From: Immersiella caudata
Lineage: Eukaryota; Ascomycota; Sordariomycetes; Sordariales; Lasiosphaeriaceae
DNA length: 64,000 nucleotides
Assembly: GCA_030512335.1 (NCBI GenBank)
Contig: JAULSU010000004.1
Location: 4,588,001 to 4,652,000, forward strand
Direction: 5' to 3'
The position numbers and the translations under genes were made by a program. Position 1 is the first letter of the stretch; every line of letters starts with the position of its first letter. Positions 1 to 12,847 of the stretch are shown one piece after another. The notes below the pieces were generated by a model. That model was not told the DNA's origin. It did no database searches and was given only the letters and a program-made list of their open reading frames with translations.

Positions 1-331
1 GAATCGGCCAAGTCTTGTCTTGGAATTAGAGCGCGAACGAAGCGGGCCGTCCGCTTCCGCAGCTGCAGGGACCTAGCTACCTCCGCCGTCAGACCCACGG
101 CTGTGAAACCAGTGAAAGATCACGGGCAGCACAATGTCTCGTATTCTTTTGGGTGACTTGGTAAATTTTGAAAGTGCTTTCTGATCGCTGAACCTTGTGG
201 CCACTTCGCTCGGAGACGCCCTCCGCGACAACGCTGACGCGACGGTGAAGACACAACCCCTCGCTGACCTTGCGAAGGATTTCCGAGGGCAAATTAGAGA
301 GAGATAGTAATCCGGGCGTCTCGTCGTCCAT
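1..331 (-). CDS. possible F-box-like protein, 5' part only (runs off left edge)
   Basis: Reading leftwards from an ATG at 331, the first ~20 codons give an acidic start followed by SLSNLPSEILRKV, which resembles the first helix of an F-box (LPxEIL). Later pieces in other frames fit the same idea: RIRDIVLPVIFHWF (about 180-110) resembles the end of an F-box, and SLQLRKRTARFVRAL (about 60-15) resembles the start of a leucine-rich part. Joining them needs two short introns; candidate donors are at about 290 (gtcagc) and 90 (gtctga). The rest of the gene lies outside the window. F-box proteins recruit substrates to SCF ubiquitin ligases, but that role is inference from a weak match. It could also be chance similarity. 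Confidence 0.33.
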
Positions 332-512
332 TTTCCGGAAATTTCAGAGATAAAAGCAGGAAAGCGAATTTGGGGTATATTTCTAGCAGTCGCGCTCCTA
401 CTGAAAACCTCGGCGCGCCGGAAAATCGCGGCGCAGGCAAAGCTCTCACCTGACCATCGTCCCCGCCTCCACTTCATCAAAGGCAAGGGGTTCCTCCCTC
501 ACGAATCTGCGC

Positions 513-2791
513 CTACCAAGAAGGGTTCAACTCCACCTTTTGCACCAAGTCCTTGTAGCGATCGCGAAGATGCCTCTGGAACCACCAAGCAAGGGCGCAT
601 GTTGCGCACAGGATGCCCGTCGCAGCGCCCGCCGTCCTGACCCAAAACAACTGCGCATTCTCGATGCTGAGCGCGCTGTTCTGACCAAGATCCACATACG
701 CATCAGGGTGGTCCGTTTGAAACCAATACTGAACGGGAATCTTGCACAAGCAATTCCGGTACACTCCCATGAGCTGCATCAATGTCCCCCCAATGCTGAC
801 AAAGGCCGCGATAGAGCCGAACAATAGCTTGAGTACCACACAAAGCACGCGCTTCGCGCGGTACATTCGGGTCTCGGGAATTCTCTCGTCGTCGATGGCG
901 ACCCTGTCCCACAGCATCCAGATCGCCATTTGGACGAGCTGCGTCACGAAGTAGCAAAGATGGGTCAGGCTTCGACATGCCAGCCCAACTCGGGGTGTTG
1001 TGTAGGACGTGATGAAAGCGAGGGTCATGGCCGTGAACAAAGGGGTGGCAGCGGCAAAGAAGATCAAGCACCAGCTCTGCGCATTTGGCTTCATCCTCCT
1101 CTTCAGCCTGCCAAGCTGCCCTCTTCTGCTGTTCGCCAAGGAGGACTCGCTTATTTGGCTAGCCGACGGGAAGAAGCCCGGATGTGGTTGTTGCAGGTGG
1201 GGACCGTGTTGCTGGTATGGGTGGTTGGCATGAGGTTGTCCATGGTTAGCCCCTGGCTGGAGAGTATGGAGCGGGTACCCCGGCGCCGGAGCCCCAAAGT
1301 TTTCGATAGCCTCGTACTGCTCGAGCGTCTTTTCCAGCCAGTACATCTTACTCGGCCCGCGATCCCACAAGTCGACAGGCTCGTATGGGCCGCCATATGC
1401 CCCTTCGAATATCTTCCATTGAAATATCTTCCAAGTTGAGGATGCCCGCATGGGCGAGGCTAGGATTCCATGAAGAGAGCTGGGGTTATTTGAGGCGAGG
1501 AGCAAGCAGGAGATGATGGCCAAGAACGGTATGGTCATCCACCCTACAGCAAGTGTTAGATATCCGTCGCTGATATGAACACAGAACTTCGAGCTTACAC
1601 ATTCCAAAAGCGAGAGCATGCGCAGTGTCATTGTCACCAAGACGTGCTTGAATGTCAACCATGTTGTAGATGAAAGCCCCCACGAAGAACACCACCGGTG
1701 CCCCAACAGCTGATCCAAAGCTATACAGACTTAGATCATAACCGACCCGGGTGACGCGGGACCCCGAACATACCTGTTTTGGCTGGAGCAGAGAGCCAGC
1801 AACTTTGACTTGACTTGGATGACATTGTCGGGACGATTCTGGTCCTCGTGTTCCAACCCTCGCACTACCCTCATGATCTCAGGGTAAGCGCCTTGTCTCT
1901 CTGCATCAAAAGGGTCAGCATGGACTCCATCGCTGGTATCTGGCCCCTCTCACCTGTCGAAATGATATCGATATTCCCCACCACGACGAGGAGCAGAAGC
2001 TGGGCGCGCAACTTCATGGTTAGCACCTGGTTGGTCCTCAGCGCGTCCTCCATCTTCCGGTCAAAGACGATCTCTTTCCAGAGATACCGTAGGAGTCTCA
2101 TATCGATCCATGTCTCATACACGCCGCTCAGCAGCATGGGTCCCGCGAGCGCAAAGCAGATACACAGCCACCCAACCGTATCGATTGCCACAAAAGCGAG
2201 TGCAACCAACAGCCGAACCGGGTACAGAAAGAAACCCAACAACTTTTCGGGTGACGGACTGAAGACCCACGGAGGGATGGACAATTTTCGCTTGCGTGGG
2301 ATGTTCAGGCAGAAAGCCAAGCATGGCAGAATGAAGCCCACCAGTGGTCCAATCCACTGCGTGAGGTTTCCGCGATGAGACAGCTGCCAACCATCGCACG
2401 TCTCCCGACACCAGGAATAGGGAACGCGGACGGCGGGCGCCCCGCTCATGTTGCCGTCGAACTGAGCGCCACACGGGAAGGAGCCAGCACCTTTGGCGGC
2501 ATAGCTGGCAAAGTCGACCGCGTTTATTGTCGTCGGATAGATGAACGGTTGCGAGCTGTATTCCAAGGTTCCATTGCCATCTTGGTCGACTTGAAAGGAT
2601 GCTTCCACCGCGAGGAGACAGCAGCGCGCGAAACTTTGGCCGCCTGAGGTGATTGGGCGGGAGCTTGGCACCTGATCGAGATTATTGAGCTGAGGGATTG
2701 CATCTTGGATTGCTGATATGTTCCTTAGCTCTCCGCCAGAGGCGATTGCGAGCAGGGTTAGGAGGACGAGGTGAACGATGGTTCTCGCCAT
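513..2791 (-). CDS. multi-pass membrane protein with signal peptide, function unknown (705 aa)
   Basis: Four exons: 2791-1954, 1900-1774, 1720-1599 and 1543-513. Introns are 53, 53 and 55 bp with consensus ends, and the joined frame is 705 codons plus stop. Residues 1-18 form a signal peptide. An ectodomain of about 140 residues with several cysteines (RCCLL, FPCGAQF, WCRETC) and N-glycosylation sites follows. Hydrophobic helices then alternate with short loops: two before and two after a linker rich in His, Pro and Gln (encoded at about 1290-1170), and more toward the C-terminus, where another cysteine pair (NCLCK) lies. A Cys-rich extracellular N-terminus ahead of about seven helices recalls receptor architecture. 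I recognise no specific family, so receptor function is inference only. The exon joins are well supported; the start is the first ATG before the signal peptide. Confidence 0.8.
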
Positions 2792-3830
2792 GGCGACGGA
2801 GAAGTTGGCAACATTTGGGACGCGAGTTGGTCGAATGGGAATGGGGCTCCCAGAAAATGCGGGATACTGTTCCTCTTTGAAGACCTTGATCGATCTCTCT
2901 TCTCACAATAGACGAGGCTCTGACACCCAGACGCCCACTGTCCCATCTTGGCGCTCGAGCTCATCTCTTGTTCAGCCGCATATTGGTGGTTCGTAAATTC
3001 TTGTCATTCGATTGGCCAAGACCCCCTGTTCTGGTCGTTGTGGCACGCATGTCTCTGCAAGCCATCGCTAGTCCGTCTCTAAAGGTTGCATCCATGTTTC
3101 CATGCGGCTCAACAAATGCAGGTGTCATGTTCATGACAGGGCCTGGCCGAATCGAGAGCTGTGGTGGTGCCCGCATCCCCTACCCCATGCCCAAGCGTCG
3201 ACTGAACGAATCGGCACCCAACCGCTCCTCTCGATCACTCCGTGGCAGCGGGAAAGAGGAAGTCGTAAGAATACCCCTTCGTGCACTTCAGATTGATGCG
3301 CTCCCCTCCTTTTTGAGGGCCAGGCGCAGATTTATAGCCCCTGTCGCCACTCTGGCTCACTGCCCTATTGGCCATCGCAAGCTGAGACGACGAGACAATG
3401 CCGATTGTCGCCATCATCGACAGTAGCAAACTAGGCAACTCCAATCATCCCTTACTCACATTTCCAAAGCTCTTCGCTGTCAGAAGTCTCACCAGCAATG
3501 CAGTCAGAGCCTTTAGAGACTTGCGCGTCAAGCCGAGATCGGCACGGGCCTGTCCTAACCGGTGCGGTACCCGATGGCTGGGGCTTTACGGGCAGCGCCC
3601 TATCTTCTGGAGTTTGTGTATCTTCAATCACACGGTCTGTGGGCCAATGGACTGGGAAGAAGTGGCCTGGGCGCTCTTTTGCTCCTGACGGGGAACTTTG
3701 TTTGCGCCCTCTGGAACGGCTGGCCGCGATGATGAGTTTCGGGTCCCGAGACTGGAGCTAGACGCATGATTGTGTTAAGATTCGATTATGCATATAGTCG
3801 CAAAAAAAAAAAAAAAAAGAAGAAGAAGAA

Positions 3831-3861
<31 letters not shown>

Positions 3862-4472
3862 AAGAAGAAGAGAGTACTAAAGAAAGGATGTTGTGACATG
3901 TTCGTCCCCAAAGAAACGCTTGAGGTTGGTGTGGTTGTCGCATCTTGGCGGCCAAGCTTGAGGCTCCTTCGTTAGGGGCTTGTCACTCAAGCTTGGCGCT
4001 CCTAGCTCGCGGTAGTCAGCCGGTTGGAGTACTCGGCATTTTTGAGCCGCCGGACAGATCGAAGTTTGCCTCCACCAAATCCGGCTTCTTTGGTCGATCA
4101 CTTGGGGAGGCACAACTGACAAGCCGGAAACCCCACCTCCCCGCATGGCAGGAACCAGTCAGCGAGGGCTCAAATCGCCCCAATTACATCAGACGGCAGG
4201 AAGTTGATGGTGGGTGTCCACCCGCTCATTGCCGTTGCAAGCCAGAAATCCGGGGAAGGAACACATTGATGAAAAATGAATGACGATGGAGAAACAGGGG
4301 ACCTCACCAGCCGGGGTCACACGTCATTTAAGCTTTAGACAAGCCGCCGTTCACAACCAGTTCCACCGCGCTATCTCTTAGTCTCACTCGGCGTTACCGT
4401 TTCTTATCCAAACTCTCATCCCCTGACTTTTATCGCGGCCCCTCGCTGGTATTCCCATTCTCCCATCCCAAC
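2792..4472. other. intergenic, no convincing gene
   Basis: Short ORFs occur on both strands, but none has a recognisable domain, splice pattern or sustained codon bias. The stretch contains a microsatellite (separate entry). A pyrimidine-rich leader precedes the transporter ATG at 4473. Confidence 0.6.
3802..3872. repeat. poly-A plus (AAG)n microsatellite
   Basis: A run of about 17 A (3802-3818) passes directly into about 18 AAG triplets with one interruption (TAAG near 3830). On the minus strand this would read as poly-Ser. The tract lies between genes and was probably expanded by replication slippage. Confidence 0.95.
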
Positions 4473-6233
4473 ATGGACGACCGAACCCGCGCATCGAGCC
4501 ACGAAGGCTCCTCCGTTGACGGCAAACCCCAAGTCGACTCGATCCCCAACACCACCATGGACCACACCAACCCCAAGTCCGACCCCGACGAAAAGCGCCG
4601 CCGCTCCTCGGCCGCAAGCTTCAGCGTCGCCAACATGCCCCCCGCCCACCGCGCCCGCGTCGAGAAATCCCTCAAGCGCAAGCTCGACGCCCGCTGCGCC
4701 CTCTTCGTCCTAATCTACATCATGAACTACCTCGACCGCAACAACCTCGCCGCCGCCCGCCTCAAAGGCCTGCAGCGCGACCTGCGCCTCGACGACAAGC
4801 AGTACGCCACCTGCCTGAGCATTCTCTACGTCGGCTACATCCTCATGCAAGTCCCCTCCAACATCCTCATTAATCGCATCGCGCGTCCCTCGTGGTACAT
4901 CGCCGGCGTGATGCTCATTTGGGGGATGATCTCCACGCTTGCGGGCGTCGTGCATGATTTCACGGGGATGGTGCTGGTGCGCTTCTTTTTGGGTTTCGTC
5001 GAGGCGGCGTTTCTTCCGGGAGCGCTGTTGATTTTGTCAAAGTGGTATACGCGCAGGGAGCTGACGGTCAGGAATGCGGTTCTGTTTTGTGGGAATTTGA
5101 TCTCGAATGCGTTTTCGGCGCTGATTGGGGCGGGGGTTCTGTCGAATATGGAGGGGACGCTGGGGCACGCCGCGTGGAGATGGCTTTTTTGGATCGAAGG
5201 GGCGATTACCATGGCGATTGCGGTGTCGGCGGCGTTTATACTGCCAGATTTGCCAACGAACTCGAAGGGGTTCTCGCAGGAGGAGTTGTTGGTGGCGCAG
5301 TGGAGGATGACGGAAGATGTTGGGGAGGCGGATACGGATTCGGCGGAGCAGGGGGTGTTTGATGGGCTGGTTATGGTGTTGAAGGATGTGAAGGTTTATG
5401 TCATGATGTTGACTTTTACGGCGTATGTAGTTGGGTTGTCGTTTAATGCTTACTTTGTGAGTATTCCTTCACGCATTTTCAGAGGCTGTTGCTGACTGTT
5501 TGCAGCCGTCATTGACCCAGACGCTGGGTTTCGGATACGTGCCGACATTGTTGATGAGCTCTCCTCCGTGGGCATTCGCTTGTCTCATCTCTCTCCTGAA
5601 TGCTTGGCATTCAGACCGGACTCAGGAGAAGGTTTGTTGACTAGGCAACTACTCTCCAAAGAATTTGGTCGCTGACAAGATGACAGTTCCTGCACATCAC
5701 CGGACCTATCTGCATAGGCCTTTTGGGTTTCATCATCAGCATGGCCACTGGAAATGTGGCAGCTCGATATGTGGCTTTGTTCCTCCAGGCAAGCTCGTAT
5801 GCCGGGTGAGTGATCCCTATGCTTTCTTTGAAAGGGACGGCCCCTAACAACGCCATGATTCAGCTTTATTGTCTTCTACTCCTGGATCAGCTCCTCCTTC
5901 CCGCGCCCCCCAGCAAAGCGTGCCGTGGCACTCGCCATGATCAACGCCTTCAGCCAGCTCGGCAACGTTGCTGGAGCCTATGTCTGGGGGATGGAAGCCA
6001 ACGGATTCCGCAACAGCTATGGCATTGTCACCGCTATGTTTGGTGTCACCATCATCGGCTGCTGGATTGTCCGGATGATGCTTGCGAGGCTGAACAAGCA
6101 GCTCGAACAGGGCGACATCACGGCTGCCTGGGAGCAGCATGCTGACGTCGCTGCCCGGACTGCCGAGATTGAGGGCCGATCGCCGGAGGAGGCAGGTGTT
6201 GAGGTGAAGCGTGGATTCAGGTATCTCCTGTAG
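4473..6233 (+). CDS. MFS transporter, anion:cation symporter (Dal5/allantoate permease-like) family
   Basis: Four exons: 4473-5456, 5506-5631, 5687-5805 and 5864-6233 (532 aa). Introns are 49, 55 and 58 bp. The N-terminal cytosolic region (about 70 residues) is Ser/Pro/charged. The first helix carries MNYLDRNNLAAARLKGL, the typical start of the fungal ACS family. ILYVGYILMQVPSN, the RFFLGFVEAAFLPG motif of helix 4/5 and WRWLFWIEG then follow in the family order. The length and about 12 helices match the family. These plasma-membrane carriers import organic anions (allantoate, nicotinate, pantothenate and similar) with protons; the substrate cannot be told here. The C-terminal tail after the last helix is short and hydrophilic. 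No metabolic neighbours suggest a substrate. Confidence 0.92.
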
Positions 6234-6961
6234 CTGGCCTCAGGGGGAAGTTTGTGAGATTTCCAAGTCTTGGCCTTCGATTGGATGGATACCGTTGGGA
6301 TAGTAGTTCGGCCCGGCGTTTGGCGCCCGCTCATTGCTGGAAAGGTATTTGTCACGAAGCACAACGCTGGTAGATAAAATGGATTGGTTTTCATGGATCG
6401 AACATAGCTCCCTGTTGTCTTGGCCTAGATCGAGGTGACTCAGATCCGTGCTGCAGGCAGTGAGAACAACGGCGCAAACGAATCAGAATCGTCCACTTTG
6501 CGCAGTCATCCTCGCTTGGTAAGTTGGACCATCTGCGACAGCTCTTCTTTATGCCCAACAAACAGCCTGGTGCTTTCTAGACGACGGTATCTGTTAAGAT
6601 GAAACCACAAGGGGGCCCACGGTGTTTTCTCTATGGCTCTCTACTTGCGCTGTTTGCCTAGGTACCTTGACTTTCCCAGTCACTTCCAGGGACACGATGC
6701 TTAAGTCGTGAGCAAATCTCATTACACAATGTATCTCAACTTGGAAACGACTCAAGTCTGAAAAATGGGCTTTGTAGCGAACCGGGCTGTCCCATGTGCT
6801 CAAATCTGGTGGGCTGGTAGAAAGCCAAAGTGGCGGCACTGCGGCTAGGGTTTCACGTGCTTGCACAAGAGGAAGATGAGAAGGACAAAGCAAACTGGCA
6901 GAGTAAGCTTTGTGAGAGAAAGTAATTCAGTCAGAGGCAGCAACTCATACACAAGGTAAAG
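6234..6961. other. intergenic between MFS and 2EXR genes
   Basis: I see no gene here. It should contain the 3' end of the transporter transcript and the promoter of the next gene. Confidence 0.6.
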
Positions 6962-7002
6962 ATGACGAATCAGAACTCTATCAGCCAGGCCAACAACCAT
7001 AG

Positions 7003-7012
7003 TTTAAAAAGG
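7003..7012 (+). promoter_or_regulatory. TATA-like box of the 2EXR gene
   Basis: A TTTAAAAAGG stretch lies about 61-70 nt before the ATG at 7073 and downstream of the first in-frame ATG at 6962. If it is the TATA box, the longer start at 6962 would not be transcribed. Confidence 0.4.
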
Positions 7013-7072
7013 TCGTCGTCGACGCAGTTGTGGTCTGCATCCTTCCCTCTATTGCTCACTCATACCATCAAC

Positions 7073-8167
7073 ATGGCAGCAAGAAGACCCGCGACCAGGA
7101 GCATGACCCCGAACATGAAAGGGCCCGAAAATGTTGCCCTTCAGCTGCGGATTGGCTTCCAGTCTCTCCCCCAAGAAATCCGCGACATGATCTGGCAGTG
7201 CGTCCTCGACATTGACAGCGCTGACACAGCGCAACATGAAAATAATAACAATAATCGGGACATGGACTTTTTTGCATTCGGCTACGCCAAGTGCGGTACC
7301 GAAATGTATCGGTCTAACCACAACAATCTAATCGTCAAACGAACAAGCGCCCTCGGCCAAATATGCTCCGACGCTCGCGAACACTTTTTCAAGCATTGCG
7401 ACTCTCAATACCACAGGGTCAGCGCCGCCAAGTTTTTCGTCCACGGGCAGGTCTACCGGCCTCCCCGGCTCCTCGAGTTCGGCAAGAGAAGACGGTCACC
7501 ACGGGCAGAAAAGCCGCGCGTCGACCCCTGGCCGTCTGAACTTTTCAAGAATCAGAGAATCATCATTCGCCACAACTTCTTCAACCAGGGGGGAAAGCAA
7601 CATCGAACGCCCCTGAAATGCAACCACGAGGGCGAAGGTCTCAGGATGATATGTCCTCGCTGCGACCTGGTGGAGAGTTTTGTCATGTCTGCCCACGACC
7701 GCCAAGTCATCGTTTTGCACCCGAACAGATTGTCCTGGACGCTAGATCGCGCCTTGTGGGATTTCAACGGGTCGAAATACCGCGCGGCGGAGCCGGAAGT
7801 TCAACGGCTGATGCGATTTTGGCTGGGCAACGTGGCCAGGCTGCGTGCCACCGGGGCTAGGTTGATCTCATTCTGGCAATCCCCGCAAAGCAGTTCATTT
7901 TTTGAGATTGATCTGGATGACAATACCGCCCCGCTTGGAGAGTGGAAGAGGATTTACGAGGCGGGGGATCCGGAGCGCATGCCGGGCCTGTTGCGGTCGC
8001 TTGATAGTCAGCCGGATCTCTTGACTCGGATCAAGGAGGAAGCTCTCGCGGGTGTGCGAGGTGCGTGGGCTGATGCTAATGCGCATCGCGAGCGGAGGAA
8101 GTTGGGGCCGTTGCCGCCGCTGCCAGAATTGAAAGTCGGTGTCGATGTTATGCTGAAATCGGTATAG
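7073..8167 (+). CDS. 2EXR-domain protein (F-box-like fungal family), 364 aa
   Basis: The gene is a single exon. The domain begins at about residue 28 with FQSLPQEIRDMIWQ. This is the conserved start of the 2EXR module (FxxLPxEIRxxIW), which resembles an F-box and is greatly expanded in Sordariomycetes and Leotiomycetes. The LPPLPEL stretch near the C-terminus is also seen in such proteins. The frame is open upstream to an ATG at 6962 (adding 37 residues). I prefer 7073 because a TATA-like box lies between the two ATGs and the extra residues are low-complexity Ser/Asn/Gln. The function of 2EXR proteins is not established. A cysteine/histidine stretch (CNHEGEGLRMICPRC, about residues 182-196) could bind zinc (inference). 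The stop is followed after only 8 nt by a very long AG repeat. Confidence 0.8.
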   Translation: MAARRPATRSMTPNMKGPENVALQLRIGFQSLPQEIRDMIWQCVLDIDSADTAQHENNNNNRDMDFFAFGYAKCGTEMYRSNHNNLIVKRTSALGQICSDAREHFFKHCDSQYHRVSAAKFFVHGQVYRPPRLLEFGKRRRSPRAEKPRVDPWPSELFKNQRIIIRHNFFNQGGKQHRTPLKCNHEGEGLRMICPRCDLVESFVMSAHDRQVIVLHPNRLSWTLDRALWDFNGSKYRAAEPEVQRLMRFWLGNVARLRATGARLISFWQSPQSSSFFEIDLDDNTAPLGEWKRIYEAGDPERMPGLLRSLDSQPDLLTRIKEEALAGVRGAWADANAHRERRKLGPLPPLPELKVGVDVMLKSV

Positions 8168-8172
8168 CGGAC

Positions 8173-8986
<814 letters not shown>

Positions 8987-10668
8987 TCATGTCTTCTCCC
9001 CTTCGCTCGCATCATCCGTCTCGATCTCAGCCAGGATCCGCCTCGCAGCAATGACCCTCCCGCCCCCGGATCTCTTACACAAGTCGGCCAACTCTCTAGC
9101 TCTGTTTTCGTACACCGACGCTCGTCCCCCAATCAGGACGTCCACCAGAGCTGTGCCTAGCTCCCTCCCCTTGAAAATGGTCCCGAACTCGGTCCCCTGA
9201 TTTCCCCAGCGTCCAATGCCGAGAATCTCCGCTCTTCTGGCAAAGTCGTATGTATCCATCCACACAGGGATGATGACCTGCGGGATGCCGGCGCTGTAGT
9301 TGATTAGCAATTGGCACTAGAAACAATCTTCTTTGGGCAAGAAACCTACCTAACGGTCTCCAAGAAAGAGTTAGCGCCTCCATGATGCACCGCACACACC
9401 ACTCTGCCACCCTCCAATACCGCCGTTGGCTCCGCCTCAAACCACTCCACCACCTTCACCCTCCCGCTTAGCATCATCCGCTCTCCCAAAACATCCCAAA
9501 CCTTACACCCCTTCTTTCCCACCTCATATTCCCCCTTACGATTCAGCTTCCACAGAACCTGCAGCCCTTTCAGCTTCTTATCCCGCCACAATATCGCCAC
9601 AACTGCGTCTAAAGCGATGCGCAGCGCAACCGCCATCTCAACCGCCATATCTTCGTCGAGGAACATGTGTGTTCCCAGGTTCACGTAAACAGTGGGCGCT
9701 TGCCTGAGCCACACCGCTAGAGCGGGATCAACCTCTGCCAGAGACAGGGCAGGACGGATCATTGGACCGCAGGGTATGATGCTAGGAGGCGTGACAGCGA
9801 GCGGGAACTCGATCTCAGGTAGGTTGGCGACGAGAAAGCGAATCCCGAGGTGGGCGTTGAGACTGAGGTCGTTGAGCGTGGTGAGGCGCGCTCCGGGTAC
9901 GTGGGCTGCAACGTGGCGTTGGATGGAGCGACGGTGAGAATCGAAGAAGGCGGCGAGTACGATGGCGAGCAGGACGAGGAAGATGTTGGTCGGAATATGG
10001 GCGAGTGGGACAGGGAAGGGGAAGTAGGTGCCGATACTGGGAGGGTATTAGCGTGGTTCTATTCTGACAAAGTTGAGAGGAGGGCGAACGAACCAAGGAT
10101 ACTTCCAGAGGGGCTCGCCGTTGGGCTGATGTGGCATGGCAAAGTCTTTGATGGTGTTGGGCGAGAGGACGATGAATTTGGCGTTTATGTGGCGAAGTGC
10201 CGTGAGAGCCGGAGAGAAGGCAGGGTCGACGGCGATGATGTCAGGCTGGACTTTGTGAACAATGTCGATGACCGAGAAGAGGATCTTGACAAACTCTGGG
10301 CCTGTCCACGGAAGTATGATCTTGAGAAGAAGCATCATCCGGCGGATGGCGTAGACGAGCTTCACAACGTCAATGTCCTTGAGAGCCTCCTGCTCAGAGA
10401 CTAGCTCGGGTCGCGTCCATGCTGATACCATGTCGATGCCGTCAATGGAGTGGAAAATGATGGGCCTGGCCCTCGAGTTGTCGCGTACGGCATGCTTTGT
10501 GGTCAGGTTCACAAACTTCTCAATGGGCGGAAAGGAAGCAAAGTGGACTTCGACATCTTCGTCTTCCAAGGTGACGAGGGCGTAGCTCGTCGCGAGATAG
10601 ACGTTGGCCTGTCCATGCTCCGAGTTGGTGATCAGCAACACACGCTTCCCGGGGGACGGTGAACCCAT
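8987..10668 (-). CDS. UDP-glycosyltransferase (GT1 family), 522 aa
   Basis: Three exons: 10668-10094, 10036-9350 and 9293-8987. Introns are 57 and 56 bp. The second junction rebuilds the sequence SFLETVSAGIPQVIIPVW, as expected for this family. The N-terminal half starts KRVLLITNSEHGQAN, the acceptor-binding domain. The C-terminal half holds VYVNLGTH, the beginning of the UDP-sugar domain, then AVHHGGANSF...AGIPQV and DTYDFARRAEILGIGRWGN, which contain the donor-sugar binding signature. GT1 enzymes transfer a sugar from a UDP-sugar to small lipophilic acceptors such as sterols, polyketides or plant phenolics. The acceptor cannot be predicted. The ATG at 10668 fits better than the one at 10725, which adds 19 residues. 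A hydrophobic helix at about residues 210-230 (FLVLLAIVLAAFF) may associate with the membrane. Confidence 0.9.
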
Positions 10669-12847
10669 CTCGCAGTGCTTGGAAATGCTGTATCCTGTGC
10701 AGTGAAAGGAAGCGAAAAGGGGCAAGTCTTGGCAACGTGGTACAGGTCAGGTATTAAACGCTATGCCTGTCCCCGCGTGGGACATGAAGTGCCCAAAGCC
10801 CGGCTTTGAGGAGCATGACTTCCCGGTAAGCGGGCGGGGCGATGGATGGCAAGGGCATGATGACTGACACTTGACAGCACGGCCCGATGGGCAAACAGTT
10901 GACAGCAACTCCCCCCCCCCCCCACTCCTCCGCTCGGCTGAGAGCCGAGTTTCGTCTTTCAAGGTGCAGAGCAGAGAGACGAGGATTCTCAATAGCAATT
11001 TTCTGGTCAGGCCGATGATGTGATCAGGCGTGGGATGATTGTCCCGGTGGGGGGGGGGGGGGTGTCGAGGAACTGACTGGCGCGCATCCACTCCATCGCT
11101 CGCCCGTCGGCCATCGGAACAACAGCACACGAAGGAGTGGGAGTACTGGAGCGGGATGATGACCGTGTAATGCTTGACAGCATCGCTAAGCCTGATGATG
11201 TGCCAAGCGAGCCGTTCCGGGAACCGCTGATCGACGGCATGAGAAAGTCCGGGTGTCTCTTTTGGAGCCATTGGCTTTAGTGGCCTCGCAGACCGGGGTC
11301 ATCTGTCTGCCAAGGCAGCCGCATCGCCGATAGAGCATGAAGGTGTGACATCCCGCCAAGTTGTTCTAGAAGCCCGGCAACGGCATCGCTGATACCATGC
11401 CTGTGTCGGGGAGCACGCCGACCCGTCTCTCATAACGCACGTCGGATATAGAGGGTCGCTTGAGTGTATTTGTGGGCAGTGTCGATTGCGCGATTCTGGT
11501 AGATTTGCCTAAAGTGATATTGTGTGTATTTCGGGTGGCATGAGCAAGTAAAACGGGGAGCTGGGTTCGAAGCCCAATTTGCTAGCTAACTGCCTGAATC
11601 TGGGCGTTTTCCCACCGCTCTGGTTCCGGAGGGGCTAGAACGTCGAGGCGCGTCAATGATGATGAAGTGCCGGCTCCTCTTGCTGCAACGTAATGCTTTC
11701 AATCTGTTTCATGTCGGACCTCTATGGGAAAAAAGCTTGATTCTCTCGCTCAACTGGCGGCGCGTCGATGCCGTGATTGCAGGTGCGTCCGACATGTTGC
11801 GCGTCAGACAAAGCTGGTAATGACCAGATCTAGCGGGAAGCTACTGCTCATTTGATAGGGGTTCCTGAAACAGGCAGAGGCATGTGCCATCGTAGCCCGC
11901 GTTTTCGGGGTCCCACGGGCTCTTGTTCTGCGGCGAACCTGGATTGAGCTTGCTGACGTTGACGCCGCCCATGGTGTTTTGTGGAGACCCGGAGCGTCGC
12001 TCTTTTCGGCGTTTACAAGCAGGAGCGGGCGGCGGGGCGGCAAAGCAGAGAGCCTGTTGATGCGTCACAGGACGATGACAAAGGTCAGCGTCTCGACTGG
12101 ATGAGCTCGTCTTTCGTCGCCGAAGTTGTCCTCATCAACCTTGGCGCGCGTCGCTGCCTACGAGCAGTGGGGCAAACGGCGCAAAGCAGACCCACCAGAA
12201 GTCCGCACCCGTGCACAGACCACCTCGAGATGCTATAAATTGACCAGACCTCCTCCAACTTTGCAACAGTTTTTTTTTCTCCTCAGCTCTCTTTGCCTCT
12301 GGCTTAGATCAAGTGTAGTATCTGTTCTTTTCAGTTTAATCTCTGAAACTGCTCCAACGGAGCAGAATTCGTGATTTTACAATTTTTTGATCTCGGTGGA
12401 CTTTCCTCTGGGCATGCCCATGACCGTCTTCCACAGTGTCCCTGGACTTACACTGCCCCAGGCGATGCGAAACAATTTCTCCTTCATTGCAAACTCGGGC
12501 TCTGCTTGAGATGTGAAGAAGGCTACCATTTTTCAGGGCCAAAACTGCAGGGCGGTGTGAGTGACGTCGAAGTGAGTAAATCTAGTCAGGATTTAGTGAA
12601 GAGGGGCAGCTGGGATGGGCACGCACACACGCTGATAGAGGTGGTCAAGCGTCCCCATGAACTCGACCCGGCCGGATGACAATGCGCGGCGCTTGCGAGG
12701 GCCCAAAACAAAGAACATCAACCAAGAAGAGGCCCAAGAAGAAGCAAAATACTATTGTTGTGCTACCAATCTATGCTAAACTTCCCATATGCCTTTGCAA
12801 CCAAGCCCTTCCATGCAAAATACGCCACCCGTCAACCGAAAATGCAA
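10669..12847. other. 2.2-kb intergenic region with homopolymer runs
   Basis: I find no convincing gene on either strand. Two homopolymers stand out: C13 at 10911-10923 and G14 at 11049-11062, about 125 bp apart and complementary to one another. The region should hold the UGT promoter and the 3' end of the GH127 transcript. Confidence 0.6.

Noticed and set aside
10747..11271. 174-aa minus-strand ORF upstream of the glycosyltransferase
   Set aside because: It spans both homopolymer runs, has random-like composition and no domain.
11560..11580. tRNA T-arm-like sequence GGGTTCGAAGCCC
   Set aside because: No matching acceptor, D or anticodon arms can be drawn around it; the palindrome is accidental.
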